A stretch of 64,000 bases of DNA from Perognathus longimembris pacificus (GCF_023159225.1 NC_063166.1:40968149-41032148); one strand, 5' to 3'; positions 11,741-23,109 are shown, counted from the stretch's first letter. A program made the numbers and translations. The notes: a model not told the origin generated them from the letters alone.

Positions 11741-11956
11741 GTGCCAGCACCTGGGCTTTCATTCAGGACATGGCACTCTAGGTTTTTTCACTCCAGTCTG
11801 GCACTTTATCACTTGAACCACATCTCTTCTTTTGCCCTAATAGGAGGTAAGTTTCAAGGACTTTCTACCCAGGTTAGTTTCACAATCCTTAGATCTCAGG
11901 CTTCTGAGGAGCTGGGATTACATCCATGGATCAACAGCACCTGGAAGCCTTCAGTC
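11741..11956 (-). mobile_element. B1-dID type SINE
   Basis: In antisense the right half (TGCCAGCACCTGGGCTTTC, then CACTTGAACCACA) is followed by the B1-like left half (GATCTCAGGCTTCTGAGGAGCTGGGATTACA). Confidence 0.75.
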
Positions 11957-13141
11957 TCTTACACTCAAATTTACTCCTAAAATAAGTCAGATTATGTTCA
12001 TACACCACCACCCGCCAACTTAAATTCTTCATTAGTTTCACAGTGTATCAAAGAATACAATCCCATTACTGGAATGCAAGCCCAGAATGAGCTCTTGCTC
12101 TCTGTATAGTCAGTCCCTGCCCACCTTTCTTATATAGCTTCATGCTGTAACTCTTTTCTCCTTCTGCATCAACCACCTGGACCTTGTCCTTCATTCAAGT
12201 ACAGGAAACTCTTCCAGGTTAAAGGACATGGCTTTCCACTTTCCTAAAAAATGTTTCCATTCATGGAATGTTGTAGTATTTTCTTTTACGTTAAACTGTA
12301 ATTCCTCCATCTCTTATGTAAGTTCCTTCATATTTAGCCATTGTGTATCTTAATCTGAGCTTTCTAAAGGTTCATAAGGATACAGAAATAGAAATCAAAA
12401 TTGAAAAGAAACTGGTTTCTGCCCTCCTCTCTGTCCTCCATAATGTTTGCTCTGCTCTGTGCTAAAACAAATACAGTTTTCCAAAGTTATCTAGTAAGCT
12501 GAAGACTCTTACCTATAAATGGTTATTTGATTCATGTTTCCCTCCATGTAAGCTTTTGAACTGCTGCAATGATCAATTTCTACAAGTTCTAAATTTTATG
12601 CCATTTCTCATGTGTTTGAAGAAAACAGAAACTCTATGGATGAGTAAAACTATCAAGGGGAAAAGATAGAAAAGCATACATTTCATCCTAAGAGTTACTC
12701 TAAATAATTTATATATATATAAATATAAATAATTTATATATATGTAAACACTTCATGGTGCTATCCAAGTGTACATAAGTTGATTAATAAAAATTCAGTA
12801 TATTCAGGGGAGAACTTGAATGGTATAATTCCTTGGAAAGGCTAAATCACAGTCCAACAAAACAAATACTAGGAAGAGTATTTAGAAGAAAGACCAGGAA
12901 ATGGATACTCAAAAAGGGGGTTAGATTGAGGGAGGTAAATGAATGAAGAGAGAAGAGGGGAAAATGCACTAATAAAATTCAAATACAAAACTAAGGGGTG
13001 AGGTTGGGAAGAATGAAGGAGAATGTTGAAAGGGGTGACATTGATCAAGATGCACTGTATTCATAAACTGCTTTGTTGAATGGCAATTCTTTTGTACAAC
13101 TACTTCGAGTATAACTTTTTAATTACTGTGCCAAATAATAA
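11957..13141. other. Unique intron with an AT-rich patch
   Basis: A TA-rich stretch lies at 12708-12744. The remainder shows no signature. Confidence 0.55.
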
Positions 13142-13143
13142 AA

Positions 13144-13146
13144 GTA

Positions 13147-13179
<33 letters not shown>

Positions 13180-13385
13180 GGCCAGTCCTGGGGTTTGGAC
13201 TCAGGACCTGAGCACTGTCCCTGGCTTCTTTTTGCTCAAGGCTAGCACTCTGCCACTTGAGCCACAGTGCCACTTCTGGCCATTTTCTGTATATGTGGTG
13301 CTGGGGAATTGAAACCAGGGCTTCATGTATACAAGGCAAGCACTCTTACCACTAGGCCATATCCCCAGCCCAGGTATTACTTTTT
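13144..13385 (-). mobile_element. IDL-Geo type SINE with TSD
   Basis: An antisense copy (13151-13373) has a T-run of about 29 bases, the right half (GGCCAGTCCTGGGGTTTGGA onward) and the ID-like left half ending CATATCCCCAGCCC. GTATTACTTTTT at 13144-13155 and again at 13374-13385 forms the target-site duplication. Confidence 0.9.
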
Positions 13386-13469
13386 TAAAGTTACATACAG
13401 TAGTAGTGCCATTTCTTTAAATGTTGAGGATACAAACTCAAGGAATTAAACTTACTAGCCAAGAATTAG

Positions 13470-13528
13470 TGTGTGTGTATGTGTACATATATATGTGTGT
13501 ATGTGTGTATGTGTGTATATCTATATAT
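13470..13528. repeat. TG/TATG microsatellite
   Basis: Interrupted GTGTGT and TATGTGTG units are followed by a short TA stretch. Confidence 0.85.
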
Positions 13529-13979
13529 TATGCTATTTTTTATGTTCTCGTAAATCTAAAATAGTACAGAAATAACAGTTAAATAATCTGTAAAAACAAG
13601 CTATTAGATTAGATAGCTAAAATTGAAAGAATGACAGTATCAATCATACGTACTTCTTGTAAAGAAAGATAAATTGTCCATTTTAGCTCTTGCTGTCAAA
13701 CTGCTTTTCCTGAAAGACAGGAAGCTCACAAAAGATGCAGTTCAGTATCTTCTTTCCTAATGTTGGGTGATTATCATTCTCAGCCCCTTAGTATCAAGTT
13801 TGTTTCGTTGGTATACTGTGAAATTGTTTCCCATGGAGGTGTTATAGATGCCTAATCATCTATTCAGTTGTAAATAGATATTTAGACAATAGTTAAGTGC
13901 TTCAGTATTTGAAGGCAGACTGATCATTCATGGAAATTGAACGCAATCTTCTCAACATTACCTGTGGAAATATTTTTTT

Positions 13980-13993
13980 AAGAATTTATGTGA
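13980..13993. repeat. Left TSD of the truncated L1
   Basis: AAGAATTTATGTGA recurs exactly at 15105-15118. The junction TTTTTTTA/AGAA fits the L1 endonuclease preference (TT/AAAA-like). Confidence 0.9.
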
Positions 13994-15104
13994 AAGAGAC
14001 TTCTCTGATGAAGAAATGAGAATGGCCAAGAGACATATGAAAAAGTGCTCTACATCACTGGCCATAAAGGAAATGCAAATCAAAACAACATTGAGATTCC
14101 ATCTCACCCCAGTAAGAATGTCATATATCAAGAAAACTAACAATAACAGTTGTTGGAGGGGATGTGGCCAAAAGGGAACCCTACTTCATTGCTGGTGGGA
14201 ATGTAAACTGGTTCAGCCACTCTGGCAAGCAGTATGGAGATTCCTCAGAAGGCTAAATGTAGAACTCCCCTATGACCCAGCAACCCCACTTTTGGGTATT
14301 TATCCAAAAAACTACAAACAAAATCAAACTAAAGCCACCAGCACAACAATGTTCATTTCAGTGCAATTTGTCATAGTGAGAATCTGGAACCAACCCAGAT
14401 GCCCCTCCGTAGACGAATGGATCAGGAAAATGTGGTACATATACACAATGGAATTTTATGCCTCTATCAGAAAGAATGACATTGTCCCATTTGTAAGGAA
14501 ATGGAAGGACTTGGAAAAAATTATACTAAGTGAAGTGAGCCAGACCCAAAGAAACATGGACTCTATGGTCTCCCTTATAGGGAATAATTAGCACAGGTTT
14601 AGGCAAGTCACAACAGAAGATCACAAGAGCCCAATAACTATACCCTTATGATCCCATAAGATGATGCTAAGTGAAATGAACTCCATTTTATGAAAATGAT
14701 TGTTATATCAGAGTTGTAACTACTTTCAACATACCATGTGTATCTGTAGTTTCTACTATTGATGATGTTCGTGTATCACCTTCTTCTGATTGTATCTACA
14801 CTATCTCTGTAATCTAATCTGAGTGTATGGGAAACAGTGTGTACTGGTATTAGAATTAGGAAATTCAAAGGGAATACCAAAATTGAGAGACAAAGGGTAA
14901 AATACGAGAAACAACAACAAACACAATACTTGCAAAACTATTTGGTGTAAGTGAACTGAACACCTCAGGGGGGGATAGGGGGAGGGGGGAGGGGGGTATG
15001 AGGGACAAGGTAACAAACAGTACAAGAAATGTATCCAATGCCTAACGTGTGAAACTGTAAACTCTCTGTACATCAGTTTTATAATAAAAAAATATATTAA
15101 AAAA
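13994..15104 (+). mobile_element. 5'-truncated LINE-1 (1.1 kb), sense to RBMS3
   Basis: The copy begins inside ORF2 (AAGAGACTTCTCTGATG) and retains an open C-terminal ORF2 segment to the stop at 14589-14591, including [27 protein letters not shown] and [10 protein letters not shown]. The 3' UTR with a G-rich tract (14966-15003) and an A-rich tail follow. It is flanked by a 14-bp TSD. Its close similarity to the full-length L1 at 117-7352 suggests a recent insertion. Confidence 0.93.
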
Positions 15105-15118
15105 AAGAATTTATGTGA
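15105..15118. repeat. Right TSD of the truncated L1
   Basis: AAGAATTTATGTGA follows the A-rich tail. The exact tail boundary is uncertain by a few A bases. Confidence 0.9.
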
Positions 15119-15162
15119 GCTAGTTAAGAGTTCATCAGTCAAGAGCATTCATTCTATAGTAA

Positions 15163-15375
15163 CTTTTTTTTTTTTTTTTGGCAAGTCCTGGACCTTGCCA
15201 AAGACAAGACATTGTCCCTGAGCTTTTTTGCTCCAGAATAGCACTCTACCATTTGAGTCATACCTTCAGCCCTGGCTTTTTTGGCAGTTAATTGAGTAAG
15301 AGTCTCACAAACTCTTCTGCCCAGGTTGACTTCAAATCCCAATCCTAAGATCTCAGTCTCCTGGTGTCCAGCATC
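15163..15375 (-). mobile_element. B1-dID type SINE
   Basis: A T-run is followed by GGCAAGTCCTGGACCTTG, CCATTTGAGTCATACC, GTTAATTGAGTAAGAGTCTC and GATCTCAGTCTCCTGG in antisense order. The B1 5' end is diverged. Confidence 0.75.
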
Positions 15376-15879
15376 TCTCTAATATTTTAAACATTATGAA
15401 AGCATATTTCATATCATGTAGCTGACCAGTTGATACTGTTGTCTCCCTACATCCACCTCAAATCACATGAGGCAAAGGATGTTCACCTATTGAATCTGGG
15501 TCAAGAAAGAAAGAAAAGAGGCCAACTTAGTAAGTAAATGAGTCTTTAAGTGAAACAAAAACTGTCACCGTGTCAAGCCCAGCTCAGAAGGAGGTTTCTT
15601 AAAAAAAACTGGTGGAAAATCAGAATGTCATATTGCACAAAGAATATGATCTATGAATCTCAAAAATTTTAGTGTCACAATAGTCAGTGATAAGCTCATA
15701 TTTAAAGTGGTTATATCATCCATGATACTAAATTAATGTTTTAATCGAATTGTGTTAATTTTGCTAGTTTGCTTTTATGTAACTTTCAAGAGTACTAGGC
15801 TTAATAATTGCTTCCAAGATATAAACAGAGTAATTTATATCTTATTATGTCATTGTATATAGTTAAGGGCCCTTTAATA
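15376..15879. other. Unique intron
   Basis: Nothing recognisable was seen. Confidence 0.55.
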
Positions 15880-15890
15880 AAAATACCCAA
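15880..15890. repeat. Left direct repeat flanking the tRNA-Ser fragment
   Basis: AAAATACCCAA is repeated exactly at 15930-15940. The A-rich start fits L1 endonuclease cleavage. Confidence 0.88.
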
Positions 15891-15929
15891 GGTGACAAGG
15901 TGGCTGAGTGGTTAAGGCGATGGACTGGT
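15891..15929 (+). pseudogene. Tailless retroposed 5' half of a serine tRNA
   Basis: GACAAGGTGGCTGAGTGGTT and AAGGCGATGGACTGG correspond to the acceptor 5' strand, D-arm (A-box region) and 5' anticodon stem of mammalian tRNA-Ser, closest as I recall to tRNA-Ser(GCT). The match stops in the anticodon loop. Two differences (GACAAGG and GGCTGAG) look like CpG decay. Three extra bases (GGT) precede it. There is no 3' half and no A-tail. The insert lies between perfect 11-bp direct repeats (15880-15890 and 15930-15940), so it is a retroposed fragment and not a tRNA gene. Confidence 0.85.
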
Positions 15930-15940
15930 AAAATACCCAA
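15930..15940. repeat. Right direct repeat flanking the tRNA-Ser fragment
   Basis: AAAATACCCAA follows directly after ...GACTGGT with no intervening A-tail. Confidence 0.88.
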
Positions 15941-15977
15941 TGAACACTGGGTGTCTTAATGATGTCAAAAATAAACA

Positions 15978-16205
15978 ATGGCTGAGTACTGGTGGTTTAT
16001 ACCTGTAATCCTAGCAACACATGAGGCTGAGATGTGAGGATTGTGGCTCCAAGCTAGCCCCAGTGGAAAAGTTCTTAAAATTTCTATCACTGATTAGCAT
16101 GGAAATAACAACAGCAACAAAAAAGAGATGTGGTTCTGTGGCTCCAATGATAGTGCCAGCCTTGGGCAAAAAAGTTAAGGGACAGTGCTGAGCAGACTTT
16201 GCAGT
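15978..16205 (+). mobile_element. B1-dID type SINE, diverged
   Basis: TGAGTACTGGTGGTTTATACC and CTGTAATCCTAGCAACACATGAGGC form the left half; GCCAGCCTTGGGCAAAAAAG and GGGACAGTGCTGAG belong to the right half. The middle is disturbed. Confidence 0.7.
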
Positions 16206-17039
16206 GATCTTGAGGAATGGGGATCAAGTTCTGGCTCAGTAATTCACTGAAGCCACTCTCTCCTTGGAATCTGGGAGCATTTTGTTGTTTTTCACAAGGC
16301 TGAGCATGCCATTGATTCTAAAGCTGGGGGAAAATGTCTCAATGAGTTTCAGTATTTTAATGTACTGTACCAATTGTATGAATTTAAGAAGCTTAGCAAT
16401 TTACTATCTCCTGAATAATAACATTTATTTTATACTCTGAGTACTCACAGGGAAGTCTGAATAGCACTGCAGCTTCTTTGCTAAAATAGCTTTGATGGAC
16501 TAATTAGCTTGAACACTGGAATTACTCCTTTAAAAAATATACCCAGTTTCGATTAATGACCCCAGTAATAAATTATCAATCTTTTAAGCTCATAAACAGT
16601 AGGAATAGTGTTATGCTTCCTACCCTAGAACATAGTTGTAGTGTCTCTTACTGATACAGTGGCCATATTTTAAAGATCTTGTCAGCAATTTAGTTAGCCT
16701 TCCTCCACATAATTTGATGTATCTAGAAAGTTTGAACTTCTAAGGAATGCAATGTTACAAATGTTATGAACTGAAATTGTTCTTTAATGAACGCAACTTT
16801 CATTTACTTGGTAGCTGTCCTATTACAATTTCTGACATTTCTTTATGTAGTAATATTTATTAAAATAAAATAAGCTACTCAGCTTTTCCTATGCCCCTGA
16901 CACTCCAACCGAATTTTAATATAGTATATCACTGAATTCACACCATAACTCTCTGAGGTTTGTTAGTATCTCCATTTTTGTAGCTCAGGAAAAATCCTCA
17001 GAAGTGCTAATAAAAGCTAATATCATAGGACTAGTTAAT
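16206..17039. other. Unique AT-rich intron
   Basis: No recognisable element was seen. Confidence 0.55.
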
Positions 17040-17540
17040 GTTAGGGTTGTAATTGTAAGGTGAATCTAGTCAGCAAGATACAGAGAAGCCACATATTGAG
17101 AGGCCGAATTGGGAGTCTTTATTAAAAGGCCAGAATCTGCAAGAGGACTACTGTTGCAAAGACCTTGCAGCCCTCAAATACACTTAATACTGTTAGAATA
17201 CTGAGCCATGAGAGGAGAGAAAAGAAAGAGCAGAAAAACAATACTAACAACCCAGATCAACCCTAACGGAGACCTGAAGTGAGACACGATGATGACCAAA
17301 GCAGAGCCAGGAGACAGGACATAGCACGGAGGCCTTGCCTAATGGCATCTGCACTGGTCTGACCTTAAAATCAGGTCCGTTCAGGGGTAGGGTCCCAGGT
17401 AGCTCATGAATCTTCCAAGTTCCAGGCACAGGAATGACAAGTCCAGTAACCTATCATACAAGTCGCTACACCTGCCTCTTGGGATTCAGACACATCCATC
17501 ACCTGGTAGGTGGGACTTCCCTGGGTCCAAACAATATATT
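17040..17540 (-). mobile_element. LTR-like segment, copy A
   Basis: It shares an ordered set of blocks with 22546-23000: the antisense polyadenylation signal TTTATT (17118-17123), AATACTGTTAGAA, AGCCAGGAGACAGGACA and ACATCCATCACCTGGT. The layout suggests a solo LTR of an endogenous retrovirus in reverse orientation. No retroviral coding sequence accompanies it. The exact ends were not found. Confidence 0.55.
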
Positions 17541-17800
17541 TACATATCCTCTCTGGTTCAAAACATCTTGGTTTATCTGCAATTCAATGGATGGCTTGTC
17601 TTACCTGTGGGCCTCTGAAGCTGGATGGAAAGCCCTCATCACCTGGCTAGCTGCCAGGATGCCTCTGAAAACAAGTTGGTTTACTTATACCTAGTCTTTG
17701 GCATACTTCGTAATATCACATTCCGAATACCTATCATATCTGTCCAATGTTTCCTGGAGGATAGTGAACAAAAGGGGTGGGTGGGGTTTCATTTGTTTAC
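17541..17800. other. Unassigned stretch beside the LTR-like segment
   Basis: It may belong to the same LTR or be unique intron; open frames here carry no recognisable domain. Confidence 0.4.
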
Positions 17801-17925
17801 TTTGTGCTGGTTCTGGGACCTTGTGGTGTCACCTGGCTATGTGGCTAAAGGCTGTCATTCTACCACTAGAGCCATATCTCCACTTATGGAATTTTGCTAG
17901 TTAATTGAAGATAAGGTCCCCTTTA
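17801..17925 (-). mobile_element. Partial B1-dID type SINE
   Basis: Only the right half and the junction are present in antisense: GTGCTGGTTCTGGGACC, CTACCACTAGAGCCATATC and GTTAATTGAAGATAAGG. Confidence 0.6.
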
Positions 17926-18369
17926 TAATATGAAATATACATCCCTTCACTGAGCCAGTTTCCTGTGAAACTGACATTCTATGATTCAGGAATAAAAGTA
18001 TTTAAGTAAAACAATGTAGAAGCACATTGTTTACAAAGCTGTAGTCTTTTTTTTTAATCCATTGACCATATATATATATTTTCATAGACTACAGTAAGAA
18101 AGGTTTTCCTTGATTATCATTTTCCATTCTGACCCTTTCATATTTAAGTGATGCATTTGCATGTGTACTGAGTCTTAGCTTTCCATATGTGGTTCCGATG
18201 TCAACTTCTATCCCAGGGTTCATAGTAGCTGAATAAAGCAGACTTCCGGAGCAGTGAATAAGAGTGAGAAAATATGTGCCTTGCACATAATTGAGTAGTT
18301 CTTTATGTATTTGCTTCCTCTTCTCAGTTTTTGACCATATTAGGAGAGAAAAATTTTCTTTTGTTAAAC
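17926..18369. other. Unique intron
   Basis: A T-run and a short TA tract lie near 18048-18080. No other feature was recognised. Confidence 0.55.
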
Positions 18370-19580
18370 TATTTGTTAATTTGTTTTATTATTTTAAGTA
18401 GTTTATAGAAACAGTCCAACATATCAATTTATATGTACAGTCCATCATGATTAATTTCACTCTCCCCCTCCTATCTATATTGACCCCACCCAACCCCTCA
18501 ATTTCCTAGTTCTATCTTCATATATGTCCATTAAGTATTTGTCTGTGTTCTCCCTTAATTCTATCTCCATTTGCCCCCTCATCTTAAAAAATAACTCTAC
18601 CCCCCTCAAACAAGGCATGTTTCAGTTTCTTGATATTCAATTTGTTAAGCTGTCTGTTAATTGTTCAAAAGAGTTTCACTATGGAAACTCATTCCTGAAT
18701 ATTACACATTTTAGTGAGTTTGATAGTGTATATATATATGCATATGGCCAAGATATATGTTCTTATATGATTATGTTTAGGTCTAACTTAAACATAGGAG
18801 AGAAAACTTGTGTCCTTTGTCTCTCTGAGCCTAATTTACTCAACATAATTTATTTTCAGTTCTATCCATATCCCTACAAATGAGATAATATTGTTCTTCA
18901 TGAATGAATATGTATGGATGGATGGATGGATTGATGTACGTATGTATGTGTCACATTTTTCTTGATCCATTCATTGGCTATTTCCAGAACTTGGCTGTGG
19001 TGAATCATGCTTTGATGAATATGGCTATGCAGGTGTCTTTCATGTATCCTGACTTTCCATTTTGTGCATAAATGCCCAACAATGGTATTGCGTTTAATTT
19101 TGGGAGACATCTCCATACTGAATTCCATAGGGATTGCATTAATTTACATTCCAACCAGTCATATACCAGAATTCCTTTCTCCTCATCCATATCCTTGCCA
19201 ATATTTATTGTTCATATAGTTGATGCTAGCCATTCTAACTGGAGTGAGATGAAACTCCAATGTTGTTTTGATTTATATTTCCTTTATGGCTATGGATATT
19301 AAGCATTTCTTTGCATATTTATTCACCATTTGTTCCTCTTTGTAGGAGAAGTGTCTGTTAGCTTTTTGCTTATTTACCAATTGGGCTACTGATTCCTTGG
19401 AGGTTAATTAAGTTTTTGTAGCTCTTTGTCTATTTTTGTTATTAGACCCTTCTCAGACAAAGTTCCTCTCACATTGTTTAGGTTGTCTTTCTAGCTTAGT
19501 GACCGTAACTTTCACTGTACAGAAGCTTTTTAGCTTGATGCAATCCCATTTGCTATTTGTTTCTTGTATTTGATGAGTCC
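18370..19580 (-). mobile_element. Old 5'-truncated LINE-1
   Basis: An antisense 3' UTR (C/T-rich at about 18460-18500 and 18590-18610) is followed by a diverged ORF2 C-terminal region in which the WLECKLMQSLWNSVWR-like stretch (19005-19190) is recognisable. A TGGA microsatellite (about 18912-18932) interrupts it. It is clearly more diverged than the L1 copies at 117 and 13994. Confidence 0.8.
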
Positions 19581-19910
19581 TTAGAATTAAAAAGACTTTT
19601 GCTGAACCTAGGACCCAGAGGAAAAGACCATATGTCTTATATTACACCAATATATTACAATAAAACCATGGAAGGATCTCAATATTGTTCAGTATTAACT
19701 TGGCATTTTCTCACAAAAGAAACCAGCACATTGGGACTACTGGTGGTACTGGACAAGAAGTCATACAGTGCATACGGACAGAAAGTGATAGAGTCAGAAG
19801 CCTAGTCTATCTGTCTGTCTAGCATCCTAGGTAATTCTAGGCCAGCTGTGCAGACTAGAAAGACTGTTAAACAACAGCTGTTCATCTCTTTTGCGGATGC
19901 TCCACAATCA
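19581..19910. other. Unique intron
   Basis: A short CTGT/CTAT tract is present near 19806. Nothing else was recognised. Confidence 0.5.
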
Positions 19911-20113
19911 AGAAAGGACAGCCAGGGGCTGGGAATATGGCCTAGTGGCAAGAGTGCTTGCCTCCTACACGTGAAGCTCTCGGTTTGATTCCCCAGCACC
20001 CCACATATATGGAAAACGGCCAGAAGGGGCGCTGTGGCTCAGGTGGTAGAGTGCTGGCCTTGAGCGGGAAGAAGCCAAGGTGCTCAGGCCCTGAGTCCAA
20101 GGCCCAGGACTGG

Positions 20114-20153
<40 letters not shown>

Positions 20154-20165
20154 AAGGAAAGCCAG
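19911..20165 (+). mobile_element. IDL-Geo type SINE with 15-bp TSD
   Basis: The element (19926-20150) starts GGGCTGGGAATATGGCC with the ID half (A-box-like TAGTGGCAAGAG, B-box-like GGTTTGATTCCCC). The right half (GGCGCTGTGGCTCAGGTGG to CCCAGGACTGGC) follows, with an A-tail of about 35 bases. AGAAAGGACAGCCAG at 19911-19925 recurs with one mismatch at 20151-20165. The long pure tail suggests a recent insertion. Confidence 0.93.
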
Positions 20166-20461
20166 CCTCTGCATGGGCTGTCAGCAGCACCATTATGTTT
20201 CACAATGGGCCTCTGTTGTTAGTTATCTGAATCAACTCCTTATTATAACTGACGACATGAACTCCAGCTACCTATGCTGTGTTTCTATTAAACTTGATAA
20301 TTTAAAATTTCTTAGGGAATCATTCTTACTGGCTTTTATTTTAGGGAAATTGTTCATATGGGCTCTTATTATTTTAAAGAAATTGTTCTTGGGTTGTTTG
20401 TGGGGTTTTATGATTCCTCTTTTTGGAGATTTTTGTTTGCTTTCTTGCTTGTTTTCTTGCT

Positions 20462-20690
20462 TTGCTGGTACTGAGACTTGAACTCTGAAACTGTGGAATT
20501 GCCTTTGATATGCTTTCTTGCTCAGCTGACACTCTATCACTTGAGCTGTTCCTTCAGTTTGGAATTTTGCTGAGTAATTGGAGATGAAGACTCAGACTTT
20601 TTCATACCTGAACTGGCCTTTAAACTTAACCTTCCAGATCTCACCCGCCTCAGTAGCTTGGATTACAGGTGTGAGCCACTAGCAAGAAAA
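20462..20690 (-). mobile_element. B1-dID type SINE
   Basis: Antisense order: TTGCTGGTACTGAGACTTGA, TATCACTTGAGCTG, AGTAATTGGAGATGAAG and CTCAGTAGCTTGGATTACAGG. Confidence 0.78.
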
Positions 20691-21929
20691 CTGACAATCA
20701 GCTTTCTTGAACTCCATCACTCTGTGGGATGGGAGGAATGAAATTGCCCTCTGTCTCCTGATGGATGAAGAAGAGAGTCACAGGTCATTTTGCAGTTGTG
20801 ACAGGGGCCATGTGCATTGGGAACTATTTAGGTGAGACTATTTCCTACAGTTCTTTTCTTCTCTCTTCATTTTGGTTTCCAAGAATCTTAGGGGAAGGTT
20901 GTACATCTCACATTACCTGGGAAAAAATGGTGATTTTTTTTTCCCAAAGAATTTAGGAAACCTAGTGTAAAGGTCAGTAAAGGCCATTATTTTCTTACGC
21001 TAAGGATTTAACAAAGTTAACTCATGACATTGATAAGAGTTTTTCAGAGAAACCAAACAAAGAGAATCCACATGTCTCTATCTCTCAGTTTACTGTGCAG
21101 AATGGAACTGTTTTTGAGAATTTGTTTCAGTTAGAGAGCTTGAGTTTCTTTGATGTTCTTTGTAGTCAGACAGTAGGATTGACCCAGAAAGGTCAACTTG
21201 TTTGTTTTACTCTGATCTTCAACTGATAGAAGATCTCCCATTCACCTCAGGGAAGGCAATCTTCCACACTTTGCCTATTTAAATATTAAACTTTCTCAAA
21301 ACACCCTTACAAAATCACCTAGAATAGTGCATGACTAAGTATCTGGAGCCAAGTGAAATTGATGCATAAGATTAAATATTATACACATATAGTTTCCGGA
21401 AGTAAGTATAGCCCAAGGAACAAGCTTCTGCCATGTCTCTGATAGAGACAGAAAATCTCATTGTAACCAATGTGACACAGTTAAGACATCTTTCTATAAA
21501 GTTAAAATTAAGCAAGTTTCAAACTAACTGATACCTAGTTACATAGATTGCTGTGAGCCAACTCTGCTTCTCATTTGTAAAGTTCAGGTGGTAAAACTTT
21601 TCTTTCAACATGTGATAGTAGTACTAAAATGGTTACAACAGCACAGCGATTCAGTAAAACTGGGCATTGTAAATCTCCAATAGGTGTACATAATATAACC
21701 TTCAGTCTGTCTCTGTCAATGTGGTTATCTAGTTAAAATTAAATTTAACTTATGTTGAAAAAAAATCCACAAACTCCCCTTCACATAGGCAATGCTGTCT
21801 TCTAATCATCATAAAGAAAACAGCCCCAAACTCAGTAGAATACTGTGTTCCTTTTTTTTCAGTAATAAAGTAATAATAATTTCTCTGGAACTCCAAGGCC
21901 AAAGACCACACTAATGGTCAACTAGTGAT
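20691..21929. other. Unique intron
   Basis: There is no recognisable repeat or coding segment over 1.2 kb. Confidence 0.55.
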
Positions 21930-22174
21930 GTGAAACTGATTTTTTTTTCTTTTTCTTATTTTTTTTTTTGGCCAGTCCTGGGCCTTGGACTCAGGGCCTG
22001 AGCACTGTCCCTGGCTTCTTTTTGCTCAAAGCTAGCACTCTACCACTTGAGCCACAGTGCCACTTCTGGCCATTTTCTGTATATATGGTGCTGGGGAATT
22101 GAACCCAGGGCCTCATGTATAAGAGGCAAGCACTCTTGCCACTAGGCCATATCCCCAGCCCGTGAAACTGATTT
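21930..22174 (-). mobile_element. IDL-Geo type SINE with 13-bp TSD
   Basis: Antisense element 21943-22161, from the T-rich tail through GGCCAGTCCTGGGCCTTGGA to CATATCCCCAGCCC. GTGAAACTGATTT at 21930-21942 is repeated exactly at 22162-22174. Confidence 0.93.
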
Positions 22175-22545
22175 AATTATCTCATAGACTTATCTCACCC
22201 CTTGCCCTCAATTCTCCCTATTTAACCCAAAGTAAATATCTACCTCTAATGATGGCTAAAGATGTACTAAAGTGCTGTTTTCCCATGAATGCCATACAAT
22301 AAAGCTTTCTCTACCTTCACCATATCTCTTTATTTGGCATATGGAGGTAAGTGGCTAAACTGAACTTGGGACTCCTGGGCTATAGGTTTGGGGCCTAAAA
22401 ACAAAGTTTCAATCACAGGAAAAGTTATTTTTATATTTGTGGGTAAAAAAAAAATCAGTCTTTGTACCTATAAATAATACGGAGAATACTTGTGTAACTT
22501 TTTTGTGAGTTCTGACAAAACAAAATGATATATCACTGTTGTAAG
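22175..22545. other. Unique intron
   Basis: An A-run lies near 22446. Nothing else was recognised. Confidence 0.5.
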
Positions 22546-23000
22546 AGAAGCCTTATTTTGAAGGATCCAATCTTGTAGTCTTCTTTATTGAAACATTAGA
22601 AGTCTGCAGGCTTAATTGTCACAAAGACCTACAGCCTGCTTATACATTTAATACTGTTAGAAAACAGGACCAGAGGGGAAAGAGCAAAAACAATACCAAC
22701 AAACCAATTCAGCTCCACTGTAGAACTAAGGTGGGAAGCCATAGTGACTAGAGAACAGCCAGGAGACAGGACACAGGATGCAGATTCACATGGCATGGCA
22801 TAAGGCCTCCTGAGCTGGTCCCTTAAGTAGGGTCAGGTCAGTGGTCAGGGTCACAGGAAGCTCTCACTCCCAGGCATTGGATTAACAGGTTTGGTAACCA
22901 ATTGACCAAGTGCCTGCTCCTGTCTCCAGGAATTCCGGCACATCCATCACCTGGTGTGGGTGGACTTCACCTTCCCCCAGTATAAAGACAAGATGTCAGG
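22546..23000 (-). mobile_element. LTR-like segment, copy B
   Basis: This is the second copy of the segment at 17040-17540, in the same orientation, with the same ordered blocks and an antisense AATAAA (TTTATT at 22584-22589). The left edge TGTTGTAAGAG fits an LTR terminus. No retroviral genes are adjacent. Confidence 0.55.
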
Positions 23001-23109
23001 CCCTACCATTCACCATGTGGCCAAGATGGCATTGGTCAAACCTGACCTCCTTACTTCCGCATGAAGTCCCTATACAGACAAAAATGATAGCAAGGGAACG
23101 AAAAAGTGG

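Noticed and set aside
14016..14591. A 191-residue open frame that could be taken as a host gene.
   Set aside because: It is the C-terminal end of L1 ORF2, within a truncated element with TSD and A-rich tail, and has no independent start or promoter.
19926..20000. A tRNA-like A-box and B-box, possible tRNA-Ala gene.
   Set aside because: It is the ID-derived left half of an IDL-Geo SINE, with TSD and A-tail; it does not fold as a complete tRNA gene and recurs across the window.
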